A stretch of DNA of 64,000 nucleotides, from the NCBI RefSeq assembly GCF_014529535.1, contig NW_023503496.1, positions 558,001 to 622,000 on the forward strand, written 5' to 3'. Source of the stretch: Bradysia coprophila. Its lineage: Eukaryota > Arthropoda > Insecta > Diptera > Sciaridae. Positions 1 to 10,900 of the stretch are shown here, piece after piece. Under the pieces are notes generated by a model. The model ran no database searches. It saw nothing but the letters and a program-made list of their open reading frames with translations, and was not told the DNA's origin. Each line of letters opens with the position of its first letter. The stretch's first letter is position 1. The translations under genes were made by a program, and so were the position numbers.

Positions 1-1384
1 TTTCGATTAATTTTCATTCAGAAATTTTCGCCATGACCATTGAGGCCAGTTAAATTTAATTGGTCTTCGCTCTCCGTTAACAATGTACTTATTATCATTA
101 TTGTAAACATTTGTTTGTGCCCACTTTTCCAAATCTGAGCCTACTGAAAGTTCACTCGACAAATCAGCCACTCCTGCTTGTGTTTACATACCATATCTCG
201 CTTAATCAATTCCCACTGTGCTGAGAAAGTTTTTCAAACAGTGAAGTTCTGTGAATGGCGTAGGCGCTGCACGAGTTTTATTAATCAGACTGATCCGCTG
301 AAGGATTGCATTACCTTTAGTGTTTAATTACTTAGAATGACTTGTCGTTAAATACATTTTTCTTCACCATCCTTTCTCTTGGTTAACATTTTCAATTGAA
401 AAACCCGACAGGATCGTTTTTGGCGTGAATTCGTCATGATGCCACCGATATTCAAAACAATAAAACATAAAATGCCAATAAAAATCAAATTAAAATTATC
501 GAGAGGAGGAAATGCCCTCAATGTCTTATTGTGAATCATTCGAATATTTTTTTCGAATGAAATGCTCTCCATTTCTAATAATCGAGCAAATAAATCATCA
601 AAATGATGATTGTCACAAGAAAATTGTTTGTCAATGGGGTGGGATGGAACTCAAGTGCATGAGGGACGATGAAATATCTCCGTTAGCATTTCGTTTCTCC
701 GCTACATCTTTCATTGGTGTTACTGCATTTTCGTTTGTGAGCACAATGAAACCAGATTAAAATGGCAAATAACTTCAGTCTTTACACTCACAATTTTACC
801 TATTTATTTCCAACTGATTTCGATCATAATTGGGCACGCAAGTTCTTGCAATGAACGTCAACACATGGTATGGTCGAAACTATATTATGTCAAGATAGAG
901 GCCAGACAATACGTTATGTCACTTATGTAAAAGACATTCTTTTCACACATAGCGACGAAAAGGAGACCTAATTCCAATTTTAATTAATCTTTTGTTATAA
1001 TGTCAAATTTGGGAAATCAGTCTACTGCTTTACATGTCTGTGAAATGACGATTCGACGAGCCAAATAACCCTGGAACAAACCTATGACTGGAATGCATAA
1101 AATGATAAGAAGAGTGAATGATTCACTGTAGCTACACATAAGACCGCGAAAGAGACCTAATTCGAATTTTTGCAACAAAAAGGTGGTGGCAAGTTAGTCA
1201 CATGCTGAAATGTAACCTACATCTAGGCATTGCAACGCGAAGGAGACCCAATTGTTCTTCTGTCAAGTTTGCTTCATTTATTCAAGGTTCTGAAAGAACA
1301 AGATAAGACAACTCTGTCACGAAGGCGGTGACACACAAATTGTGTCAACTGCGAAGTTTATATGAAAGATGCAACTTAACAAAA
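1..1384. other. intergenic, repeat fragments only
   Basis: No convincing coding region. Short open frames here have no recognisable domain. The stretch holds pieces of families seen elsewhere in the window: an end ending in TTACCTTTAGTG near 310-325, and several GCGAAAGAGACCTAATT-like arms near 955, 1143 and 1238 that recur as small fold-backs at 27-28 kb. Confidence 0.6.
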
Positions 1385-1449
1385 ACAAAATTCTGAATTT
1401 TCCGAAAAAAATTTGTTTTTTCAAGTTGAATACATTCTATTTATCTTGA
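1385..1449. repeat. left copy of 65-bp target-site duplication
   Basis: The 65 bases are identical to 2952-3016 and immediately abut the simple-repeat tail of the retroelement at 1450-2951. The first base beyond each copy differs, which fixes the length. The duplicated sequence is the 3' part of tetraspanin A exon 1. Confidence 0.9.
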
Positions 1450-2951
1450 TTTGATTTGATTTGAATTTATTTCACCGCCAAATACTGGCTGAATAATTTA
1501 CATAAAAAATCAGATATAAATCAACTTACGACAAAGAAACCTTATCAAATAATCAGTTACAATTTCAATTTCTATAACTCACCGCCAAACTTGGCTGAAC
1601 ACAACTCAAAAGCGTTAAAAATTACGTTAAAATCTGTGTTTACGGGCGTCATTGTCTCCTACATTTCTTCCAGTTCTTTTCTAGCAATTACGTGTTACAA
1701 TTTCACATCCACTGATTACATTTGTTCCAAATCAAATTCTCGTATGTGACAATAAGACGGCCAGTGCATTGGATCCATTAACAAATTGAAATTTGATGTT
1801 GAGCACGTTATTCGGAACGATATAAACGAGTACGTTGACAAATCCCTACCTTTCTTCACGAGTTTTCGGACCGATATATCTGGCGACGAAATTTTAATCG
1901 AATTCCTGATGTATAGAGACATTTCCTCTTCCGTCGTTTCCCGATGAACGCGTGAAATCCATAAAGCTTTTTCGGGTTTCATTGATTTAGAACGATCCTT
2001 CACTAATGGTCTGCCAATCACACTTGTTGACGTTCCGGTTAGAACTGGTTTACTCGGCCGTGTTGTCAGTGTAGATTTCGGCGTTTCATTGTTAACAGCA
2101 ACCTGTTTAGCGGCTTCAGCATATGACTTTCTCGTCGCGTTCTTCACGGTTTGTGGGATTGACTTATTTATCGATAGAATGCTTTCATTGTTGACTACCG
2201 TTGACTCACAAACAGCAACTTTTTGTTGAGAAATGGTTTCGTTCATCGTTTCCACTGATATTTTTAGTCCTTCAATCGTAGCGGTTTGGATTTCGACCTT
2301 TTGAATCAATGATTCCACAGCTGTTTGAATTTGTTGACTTTGTTTGACGGTATTGTTGTTCGGCGGTGTCGATACTTGTGGAACGGTTACTGATTTCGAC
2401 AGCGATAGAACGGAGTTTTTTACATCGAATGTTCTTTGGACAAGATTAGCGGTTGACGGTTGCTTACGTTTCGGTGACGAATATTCCTTAGGATTGTTTA
2501 GGCACTCATCACAGACTAGTACGACATTGACGGTTACTAATATAAAACTTGGCGGCCTGTTAATTTCATAACACAGCCAATGAATTGGACCTTTACAGAT
2601 GAAGCAATTGTACGTAACATCCTCTGAGCTTTCTGACGAACAGTTTTTCTTCGTGCACTTCCTCACTGTCGGGGGCGGCATCGTTCAGTAATCCGATTTT
2701 CCAAAAAAATATCAAAACTCAGCACTGGTTGAGTAGTGAGGTTATGTTGAACGGTACATCAGTAGTCGCACGGAAAAAGTTGATTTTCTTGACGATTTGG
2801 CGATAACTCCAACTTTTTCGGTAACCGTAACACTACATAACAGAGATTCAGCCAACAAAATGTTTAGTAAATCAAATCTGACTAAAAGAAATACAATTAC
2901 TCTGAGACACAAAAAACAAAACACTTTATCGTAAACACACGTCAGTCGTCC
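1450..2951 (-). mobile_element. ORF1-only non-LTR retrotransposon
   Basis: A non-LTR element in minus orientation, bounded by a 65-bp direct repeat. Read on the minus strand it has a 5' leader (2951-2682), one intact open frame (2681-1716), a 3' untranslated part containing two related copies of a motif like CAGCCAAGTTTGGCGGTGA (near 1580-1600 and 1470-1490), and a tail of CAAAT units at the left end. The ORF resembles ORF1 of CR1/Jockey-like LINEs: PHD-like zinc finger, coiled coil, C-terminal RNA-binding-like region. There is no reverse transcriptase or endonuclease frame, and the space leaves no room for one. It therefore looks like a non-autonomous half-LINE mobilised by a partner. The intact frame and the identical target duplications suggest a recent insertion. 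Confidence 0.8.
1716..2681 (-). CDS. LINE ORF1 protein with PHD-like zinc finger
   Basis: 321 codons, intact. The N-terminus has a C4HC3-like pattern: Cys9, Cys14, Cys26, Cys29, His34, Cys37, Cys57 and Cys60, close to PHD spacing though the first pair is wider than usual. Residues about 110-155 have heptad-spaced hydrophobics (QTAVESLIQKVEIQ), likely a coiled coil for trimer or dimer formation. The last 80 residues, starting near KALWISRVHRETTEEE and including a WPSYCHIREFD-like end, match the RRM-like C-terminal module typical of CR1/Jockey ORF1 proteins. Such proteins bind the element RNA and act as chaperones. A domesticated host gene is an alternative, but the flanking target duplication and the 3' tail argue for a mobile element. 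Confidence 0.75.
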   Translation of the reverse strand: MPPPTVRKCTKKNCSSESSEDVTYNCFICKGPIHWLCYEINRPPSFILVTVNVVLVCDECLNNPKEYSSPKRKQPSTANLVQRTFDVKNSVLSLSKSVTVPQVSTPPNNNTVKQSQQIQTAVESLIQKVEIQTATIEGLKISVETMNETISQQKVAVCESTVVNNESILSINKSIPQTVKNATRKSYAEAAKQVAVNNETPKSTLTTRPSKPVLTGTSTSVIGRPLVKDRSKSMKPEKALWISRVHRETTEEEMSLYIRNSIKISSPDISVRKLVKKGRDLSTYSFISFRITCSTSNFNLLMDPMHWPSYCHIREFDLEQM

Positions 2952-3016
2952 ACAAAATTCTGAATTTTCCGAAAAAAATTTGTTTTTTCAAGTTGAATAC
3001 ATTCTATTTATCTTGA
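2952..3016. repeat. right copy of 65-bp target-site duplication
   Basis: Identical to 1385-1449 and followed by the rest of tetraspanin A exon 1 and its splice donor. The right copy alone keeps the exon continuous with GTGAGT at 3031. Confidence 0.9.
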
Positions 3017-5967
3017 ACATTATATTTGTTGTGAGTAAATAAAAAAAAAATAATCAAAAAACACCGAAAATGGGAAGGGCAACACATTTGCATGCGAAAA
3101 AAATAGGGTTTCAGACGACCCTAAAAATGCACCCTAAAAATGAGTTACAAAACTCGTTTCGAGTTTTCGACAATAAACAAGAATTGCACAAAGACGAAAA
3201 TTGTATCATTTTTCAAGCGCTTACCTGAACCAAAGTAAATATATGGGCGGGAGGTTGGCATATTTACCTTAACCTGAACTAAGCCTCAGGAAACTACGAT
3301 AGTGAACAGTGAACCACTTTAATTTTTGATGAAATCAACGCATGCGTCAAAGAAGTGACAGCAGCCACTTCCCTTTTTAAAAAAGATGAGTACACAGTTC
3401 ATAAAAATGTTTGGAAAATGACTTAAAAATAGATCATCTTCAAGGCCGTTTGAAATGCCATCCACGTTAAGAACTGCCATCCACATAAAAAAATAATGTC
3501 ATTTGAACGAAAGATTTTGAACCGCCGCCTATTGATCGTTCTCTTTTTTACACAGGATTTTAAATTTAGTACTCAAATGGCAGCTCCTTTTTGACATAAT
3601 ATTTTGGGTTAAATAAAACCAATAAAACACAACGAAAATAATCTGAGTCTACGTTTGAAAGTACCGTAACTAAAGATGATCTATAGCTGAAAAATCTTTT
3701 TCAAAAGAATCCCCCATTGTAATTCCACACATTTTTCTGCTTTACAGTCAATCTGCATTCTGCAACAATTTTTCACAAATTTTATTATGTGACACACTGT
3801 CAAGTTTCAGTACTGGTAGTATGATTGACGTGCGTTGATAAAATCCTTGTTTTTGACGAAAGTTGGAACAATAAAGAAACGAAAAGTTACGAGTGAAATC
3901 GCGAAATCTTCGAACAATCGGCTAGCCATGCCATCCGGATTTTTGAAGTGTTTGGTACCCATAAAATCCTTGCTTCATTTAGATATCAACGAAGTATATC
4001 TTGCCTCTCTCGGAATCCTCGTTTTCTTGATAGAAATGTTTGAAAAATCGATGGTTCTCAGGTGGAATTTCGGCTAGACTAGGCCGATCACAGAAGACAT
4101 CAAATACGTCGGACCGTTTGCTGTACTAGCTCTATCAACTGTATTAAGAAAAATGTTTCTCTGACCAGTGACGCCTGCGCGTATCAAAAAACCTGGCCGT
4201 TGATGGTTCCATGGGAAGGCATAGACTTCCTACTTTCTAAAAGTATAAAAACTTGGGCTGAATCAACGCACTTCAAGCAAAAGTGGTACTCTAAATAGGG
4301 TATTGAAACTTGACAGTGCTCCATACAAAATTTTACACTGTAAAAAGAGTGGGGATAAAATTTCATACAAAATAGTACTTTATTTGGCAGCTGTCATTAA
4401 TAGCACTTTTGCTTGAAGGAGGATGCCTGTGATAAATGATCCTCGGAGCTTGTGCTACATTATGGAACATTTTGATGTACCAAGAAAGCCAAATTCACAT
4501 GAGGTAGAGGTGGGTGACCAAAGTTCCCGATGGTCAATTTTTACCAGAAATTTTCGTTTTCTTCTTGTAAAAATGGAAAATTTCAATGAAAGAAATTGTT
4601 TTTCCCAGGTTTTGACAAATCCGAGAGAGGTGAGATATAGCTCCTTGAACCGGTAATGAAGCAAGGATCCTCCATACAAATTGTTCGAAGAATTCGCGAT
4701 TTCACTCTTAAATCCTACTACTCTCTCAATGATTTTTCAATTCACATCGTTGAAATCAACGATAATTTACCGATGATCGTTGTAAATGTTATTTTTCCCA
4801 AATCCTGTTGATTTTCTTTACATTTTAGACCTTCATCGAAGGTGAAAGCCGAATCCTCTAAGTATTAAATTTTCTCGATTAAAGATCGCTAGTTTTGTGA
4901 TGATAGCGAGTGGCATATCAATATCCGTCCTACTTTCTCCGTACAACGTCATGATGGAATACGGTTTCAACACTTTGATAATTTTCGCCCTAGTAACCGG
5001 AATAGTTCTAATGATCGTGGCTGTGGTTGGTGTTGCTGTAACCTTCATGGAAAAGACAGCCTTTGCGAATCTGGTAAGGTAAAAAAATGATTTCGCTCAG
5101 ATAATGACTAAAAACCGCGTCACTACGATAGTATGGATTGGCAATGATGTTGGTGTTCGTATTACAAGTGGCCACAGCAGTCACCAGCTTCGTTCTGATG
5201 TCTAAATCGGGAGATATGGTCTCCAGTCAACTCAGGTCGATGATGTACTTTTATTCATATGAACAGGAATATCTACAGGAAGTCGATTGGATTCAGTCAC
5301 AAGTCAGCCATCCATCAACGGGTCAATTGAGAAAGTACTAAAATTTAAATTTTAGTTCGAATGTTGTGGCGCCAATGATTACACAGATTGGCAAAAATAC
5401 GGCAAATATTCACCACCTTGGCCTGCTTTTGCTCACTCTTATGACGATTGGACGACCCATCACACCCCCAGAACCGATATGATGCCATCATCGTGCTGTC
5501 TTCGAGACACCAGTTACACAGACCTAACGTGCGATCAATATCATAATTATGGATGCTTCGAACCAATCCGTCAAATTGTTTCTGAAAGCCTTTTGATCAT
5601 TGGTTCGTCGGCTATTCTCTTTTCGGTTTTGCAGGTAGCTACAGCCGAAAACAAACGATCTATTTTCCATTGCTGAGAAATGGAATAAAGAAAGAAAGAG
5701 AAATGTTAACCAACTCTGCTCCATGGTGTGGCCATCTGTTATCATTTCTCTGCAATTGTGCTACAGTTGATCGTGTGTTTTCGGCCTGATCGAATTTACA
5801 ATTACGAATTTGTAGTAAAACATTGTCTGGTCTCGCAGATTTTAGGTATTGTCGCAGGATTCGCGTATGCAAGGGCTATACGATGCAGAAAAACTCAACG
5901 CGACGTACAAATTTGGAACAATGGTCAAGCAGGTTACGCTGCTGTACGTAATGAACAAGCACAGTAG
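2952..5967 (+). CDS. tetraspanin A, exon 1 interrupted and lacking a visible start
   Basis: Paralog of tetraspanin B. Exons: about 2952-3030 (partial), 4885-5073, 5132-5302, 5356-5634 and 5839-5967, all joined in phase 0. Exon 1 encodes the first membrane segment (YILFILNIIFV). Exons 2-3 give membrane segments 2 and 3. Exon 4 starts with the signature FECCG and carries the other extracellular cysteines (SSCC, LTC, GCFE). Exon 5 completes segment 4 and a cytoplasmic tail ending in a stop at 5965. A polyadenylation signal lies at 6068-6073. Exons 2-5 are open and well conserved with B. In the tetraspanin frame there is a stop just upstream of the duplicated exon 1 sequence and no ATG between, and a LINE sits inside the exon. 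A is therefore either a recent pseudogene or uses a start outside the part I can recognise. Confidence 0.75.
3031..4884. other. tetraspanin A intron 1 with nested fold-backs
   Basis: The start is related to intron 1 of tetraspanin B (the stretch after GTGAGTA and an AAATGGGAAGGGCA motif occur in both). An imperfect fold-back has arms at 3891-4040 and about 4610-4707 (GAGTGAAATCGCGAA at its left end). A second small element, about 4261-4415, lies inside it, with ends containing CAACGCACTTCAAGCAAAAG and CACTTTTGCTTGAAG. No gene seen. Confidence 0.55.
4261..4415. mobile_element. miniature fold-back element, CAACGCACTTCAAGC family
   Basis: Inverted ends CACTTCAAGCAAAAGTG and CACTTTTGCTTGAAG surround a short centre containing a CACTGTAAA-like motif and GGCAGCTGTCA. 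Related copies occur at 55619-55775 and 62755-62905, and one is split by a later insertion at 51340-52230. It is non-coding and probably a MITE; no clear target duplication seen. Confidence 0.6.
5697..5755. mobile_element. short AAATGATAAC-family MITE in tetraspanin A intron 4
   Basis: The ends GAGAAATGTTAAC and GTTATCATTTCTCTG are inverted. A related short element lies at the matching place in intron 4 of tetraspanin B (about 11755-11815), so it probably predates the gene duplication. Confidence 0.5.
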
Positions 5968-6573
5968 TCTCCAGTACATCTTTAACTTCGTAATTGTGTC
6001 AGAAATGGTTGTAATTTTAATGGAAAACAGTCGAAAATGTAAACTAGGAAAGGAAGCGAAAGTTTTCAATAAACGATTTATGGATTACAAACGTGGTGTT
6101 ACTCTTGGTCAATTCTAATTGCTCTATGGATGACGCTTTGACAGCTCTAGTAACATTGGAACAGACCAAAGAGCGTTCAAACACAAGTGTAATGTCATTT
6201 GAACTGTCAAAGTGCTGAATACACGCCAAGGTAAACAAACAAAATGGCAGTCGTAAAAGTGCGGAGAAATGATAGGTTGGTATACGCCTGTGGCAAAGTA
6301 GAATAAACCCACTGAAACCGATGAAGATAACAGTGACAGAGTCGTTTTGCGTCATTTTGCGCCAAAGTGGTACAACGAAAAAGTGAACCTAATCTGATAT
6401 AAATTAGATTGTCGCGTTTCAGACAAGTAAAGGCTTGAGCTGTTGTGAGCATTATACCTAGGAACATTTTGATTATTTTTTGCATAAAAAAATTAAAAAT
6501 TTTACGACAGAACCACTTTCTCGCATATTTCGGTCTCTGCCACTGTTACCCGCTTCATCCAGGCTGTTTTGAA

Positions 6574-6742
6574 CAGAGAGATGCTAATTTGACGACTGGG
6601 TCGTTTCGAGAGAATATGTCGAATGATTTTAAAATTGGTTGAGAGAAAATGTATTGAATTCTCTCTCAAAAACCCAACTGTCATTCGACATATTCCCTCT
6701 ATCAGTCGAAACGACCCAGTCGTTATAATTAGCATCTCTCTG
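6574..6742. mobile_element. hAT-type MITE, 169 bp, TIR CAGAGAGATGC
   Basis: Terminal inverted repeats start CAGAGAGATGCTAAT and end with its complement; the inner part also folds back around GACGACTGGGTCGTTTCGA. Both sides are flanked by the 8-bp direct repeat GTTTTGAA (6566-6573 and 6743-6750). An 8-bp duplication with a CA...TG-type end is characteristic of the hAT superfamily. It is non-coding. A longer copy, with another element inside it, is at 9933-10455. Confidence 0.9.
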
Positions 6743-7392
6743 GTTTTGAATGAACATGTGAATGACAGCTGGCATGGCATCTATGAGAGAGAACGCGATA
6801 GAATTGCAATTATTTTTTAATCCTTGACTTCCAATAGCCCGGGGCGCTGAAATCCAAAATTCGCTACTGCGACCTACAGATCAGTTAAATGTAATTGATA
6901 ATCGCTCCCCATTTTCCTGCTTTTCATTTTTCGTCCCGGTAATCAGATTTTCGGCCCAATCCAGGTATCTACGATACCCAGAGATACACATAATTTGCAC
7001 ACGCGAATTTAAAGTCTAATAGTAGGTTACAGTGCATGCTGCGAAAATGATTCATTACATGGGGGAACAATTTTGAGATACGAGCAACTCACAAGTGTGT
7101 GTTTAAGCGCCAAGGTTTGAAAACTGTTATTTTGACAAGGGTAGAGTTTGCATATCCGAGCCGAAGGCGAATGACTGTGCACCCCGCGAAAATAGAGATT
7201 CCTTGACGATAGTGTCACACAAATATCCCTCATGTAATCGACCATTTTCGCAGGGGCCAAATTGATATGTTAGAATCAATTTTCGCTTGTGGCAAGCAAT
7301 AAATTAATTTAAATTTCAAAACGACTCAGTTTATATGTGAACGCGAACGAAAAAGAAACGAAAACACAGAAAAGAGAAAATTGTGCTGGGTA

Positions 7393-7623
7393 CAAAGAGT
7401 TTATTTACTGATAGAGCACGGGTATCGAACATAAAATGCGAGATTTACACCTTGCAAGATTTTCGACATTAGGCGAGATAAATCGGCAACGGTAGTCCGA
7501 TTTGTCTGTTTTAGTTATCCATATTTTTAAAATTTTAGCACGCCTAATGTCAAATATCTCGCGAGGTGTTGATCTCGCATTTTATGTTCGATGCCCATCC
7601 TCTATCAGTAAATAAACTCTTTG
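7393..7623. mobile_element. hAT-type MITE, 231 bp, TIR CAAAGAGTTTATTTACTG
   Basis: The inverted ends CAAAGAGTTTATTTACTGAT extend inward for about 70 bp with few mismatches. The flanking 8-mers GCTGGGTA and GCTAGGTA differ at one base, consistent with an ageing 8-bp target duplication. Non-coding. Confidence 0.8.
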
Positions 7624-7940
7624 GCTAGGTATTGTAAGTGCTTCCATCCCATTGCTTCGTGCAAAAGTTGAGAGTTATGACTTATCTTCCATTTAGTTTT
7701 CTAATCAGGTGAATCAGCGCCGGATGTATCGACCTTTATCAAAACACAGCTTGATTTATTGGCATTTTATCAGGTAAAGCGTCGATAAGCTTTTTTTGGA
7801 CTGATAACATGTGTGGAATCGAAGATGGAATGTTGCAAAAACATTTCACTCTTTGTCTGTGTGCAAATCAGTCTGATTGCGCATTTTGTTAAAGAAGAAA
7901 AGACCTACGAAAAGACTGGAAAAGTGACACCAATCGAAAA

Positions 7941-10900
7941 ATGGAGCCAGATCGGAGTCAAAAGAAATCGGAATTCGATTTCCGGCTAATGTGTTGGAAA
8001 TACATTCTATTTATCTTGAACGTGATATTTGTTGTGAGTAAAAAAAATAATAAAAAAAAAAAAACCGAAAATGGGAAGGGCAAACCACTCGAAAGAGTTA
8101 CATGCGAAAATAGTGTTCCACCCTACAAAAGAGTTGTATTCGAGAATAAAGAAGAGTGGCATGCGGAAGAAATAAATTCTAATGTTTTTCAAGCGGTTAC
8201 TTGAACTACAAATAGTGAACAGTGAACCACTTCAATATAATCTTTGAACAAATCCAAAGTATATAAATGAAGGTAGTGCGTATGCACAAGGCTATAAACT
8301 TTAGGGAGGTCACGTAGATCGCCATTTTATTCGGGAACACACCACTTCTGATGATTCTACATGTACACAAAATTCACCAAATCATCACGGCGACGAGAAT
8401 CGTCACAGGAGGTGATTTTTTGTATGAAATCCGCCATTTTATCATCAACTGTGGTGTGTCACCCGCGTATCTGTATCTGCGTAAGCGTAACCTCCTCAAA
8501 GTTTACAGCCTTGTGTATGCGCAGTTACACGTACGGATCCCTACTTTCAGATGAATTTAGTTTCGTTATGTTGTACACATATTGAATTCGTTTGCGTCAA
8601 GTTGCACAGGTGCAACAACATTAGACACGCGAAAAAATTACGATGACAACATTACAAAAACGAATTTACCTGAAAGTCGGAATTCAAAATTTCTCTGATC
8701 CATGGAGCATTGGCATTACCTTCAGTGTTTAAATACTTTGGATCAAATCAATCCACTTCAAGCAGAAGTGCTTCGAGTGACAGCTGTACTATTTTATATG
8801 AAAACGTACAGACAAATAGAGCCAAAATTTGTATGATACGCTGTCTACTTTCATTACTCTCAAAACCGAATAGAACAGGACAAAATTAACGAGTGTGAAG
8901 TTTAAGTTCTATTCAAGACATACGCCATTTTTTAACCAGACATTTTATAGACAGTAACTAAGTAGCTCAGTAGAACTCATAGAGGTAGACTAAGCAAAAT
9001 GAAATTACTAATGAGAGATTAAGACCGTTCTAGGTTCTAATAGTTCTTCTTCTAAGTATGTTTTTCGTGACCATCAAAATTACATTCGATTGAAGTAAAT
9101 CAATAAATCATTACCAATACAAAAACTATTGACAAGTTCAGAGAGTCAAGGGATATGACCCATCCAACAGGTGGGACCTAGTAAGACTTTCGATCACTGT
9201 ATCGATCTCTGAGAAAATTTGATACGTCTTTCGACGTTTTGCATTAATATACAGTTCAAAAATACCATTTCTCATCAGACGGCGGTACTTGATACAGTGT
9301 TGATACACCATACCGATTTGCTCGCGAAAAAGTCTAGCGAATCATAGTTGAAATGTAATTTCAGCTCATCACCAAACTTCCTAACTCGTGACTATGGTAA
9401 AGCGACCACAAAGCGAACAAAGCAAAGCAGGGTTTGGCACATACGTATATGTGTAGACAAATGAAAGTAATTTTCATAAAAGTCAATAATTTTTAAGCTA
9501 TTGAGCTACGTCACCCAAATCTCGGGAAATATGGCAGAGAGAAAGTTGGTTTAAAAGACAAAGTTATAGAGTTTTAGATTCTAGTTGACACGTGCTTCAG
9601 GGTTTTCCCCACCCATTTGAGAGCTATAAGCGTTTTAATTGTCTTTCAGATGAGTTTAGGAGGTGAATGCCATCGTACGAAGCCCTATATGTTTTAGTGG
9701 AGATTCGATCGAAAAGATGACGAAACACTTACAAAAGAACTGATATCGCCCAAAAACCACTTACAGTGGAAGTGTGACGCAAGTCCCTTCCACTTACAAA
9801 AGAACTGATATAGGTGGAGCTTAAATCTTTGACACGCAAAAACAAATGCGTCACAAATGGCACATCTTGAGAATAGTGTAAACAACTGATTCAGAAAATT
9901 GTTTTTTTTTTCAAATAGTTTGCTATGTCATTCAGAGAGATGCTAATATGACGACTGGGTCGTTTCGACGGATAGAGGGAATATGTTGAAAGATTTTAAA
10001 ATTTGTTAGAAAATGTATTGAATTCTCTCTCAAAAACCCAACTGTCATTCGACATATCCACGCCATTAGTCGTATAAATTTAGAGAGAGCTTTTTTCTCC
10101 TTTGTTACGATCTGTCAGTTTTTCTATTTTGCGATTTAGTATGGAAATGAAAACTAAAATTGAGATATCTTTGCTGGTTTAAGTGGTTTTTCATATTTTT
10201 TTGGACCAAAATGTTTTAAAGTGTGTTTGGAATCGACTGACATTAACAAAATAATAAAATAGAAAAAATATTTTCACCCAATCTGTTAATGCCAATCGAT
10301 TCCAAACACATTTTAAAACATTTTGGTCAAAAAAATATGAAAAATTACTTAAAACAGCAAAGATATCTCAATTTTAGTTTTCATTTCCATACTAAATCGC
10401 AAAATAGAAAAACTGACAGTCGAAACGACCCAGTCGTCATATTAGCATCTCTCTGATGTCATTATAAGGAAAATGCGTCACAAGCGTCACAAGTATTAGT
10501 GGCAGATAATTCGGTTTTATGAATGCATTTCTTCCAGGACATATTTTCTGCCTTCTTTAATTCTCTTATCAGTGGTTTCCTCAACATCTGCCACTTGTGA
10601 CGTATTCGTTATTCCGTGTCAAAGCTGTAAGCGTCACTCCTACCGATACCAGTTCTTTTGTAAGTAAATAAAGGGAACTGGGTCACACTTTTACTGTAAG
10701 TGGTAGGACCGTGTGCTACTTTTCAGTCATTCTTCATGAACTATGTACTTTCCTTGATATAAAATTAATAAATGTGATGAACCAGAGCTTACAATTCTAA
10801 TTATTTTTCGGAATTCCAAAGATTTTTTAAATTTTTTTTTAGGAATTTGAAGAATTTTTGGCAATCTACGAATTCCTATGAAGACCTTCATCGAAGGTGA

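Larger units (their letters stand above)
5968..7940. other. intergenic between tetraspanins A and B
   Basis: Holds the 3' flank of tetraspanin A and two hAT-type MITEs listed separately. A one-sided AAATGATAGGTTGG arm lies near 6267. No coding frame with a recognisable domain. Confidence 0.6.
9757..10703. mobile_element. outer fold-back element carrying two nested elements
   Basis: The ends CCACTTACAGTGGAAGTGTG and its inverted near-match close a fold-back whose arms (about 9757-9900 and 10470-10703) share GTGACGC, AAAAGAACTG and GCGTCACAA-like blocks. The arms resemble those of the fold-back at 16971-17468, so both belong to one family. A hAT MITE (9933-10455) interrupts the centre. No clear target duplication was found. 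Confidence 0.65.

Noticed and set aside
5303-5355. Stop codon at the end of tetraspanin A exon 3 as a break
   Set aside because: Reading the 53-bp intron from GTCAGC to TTTTAG removes it and joins IQSQ to FECCG in phase, as in tetraspanin B.
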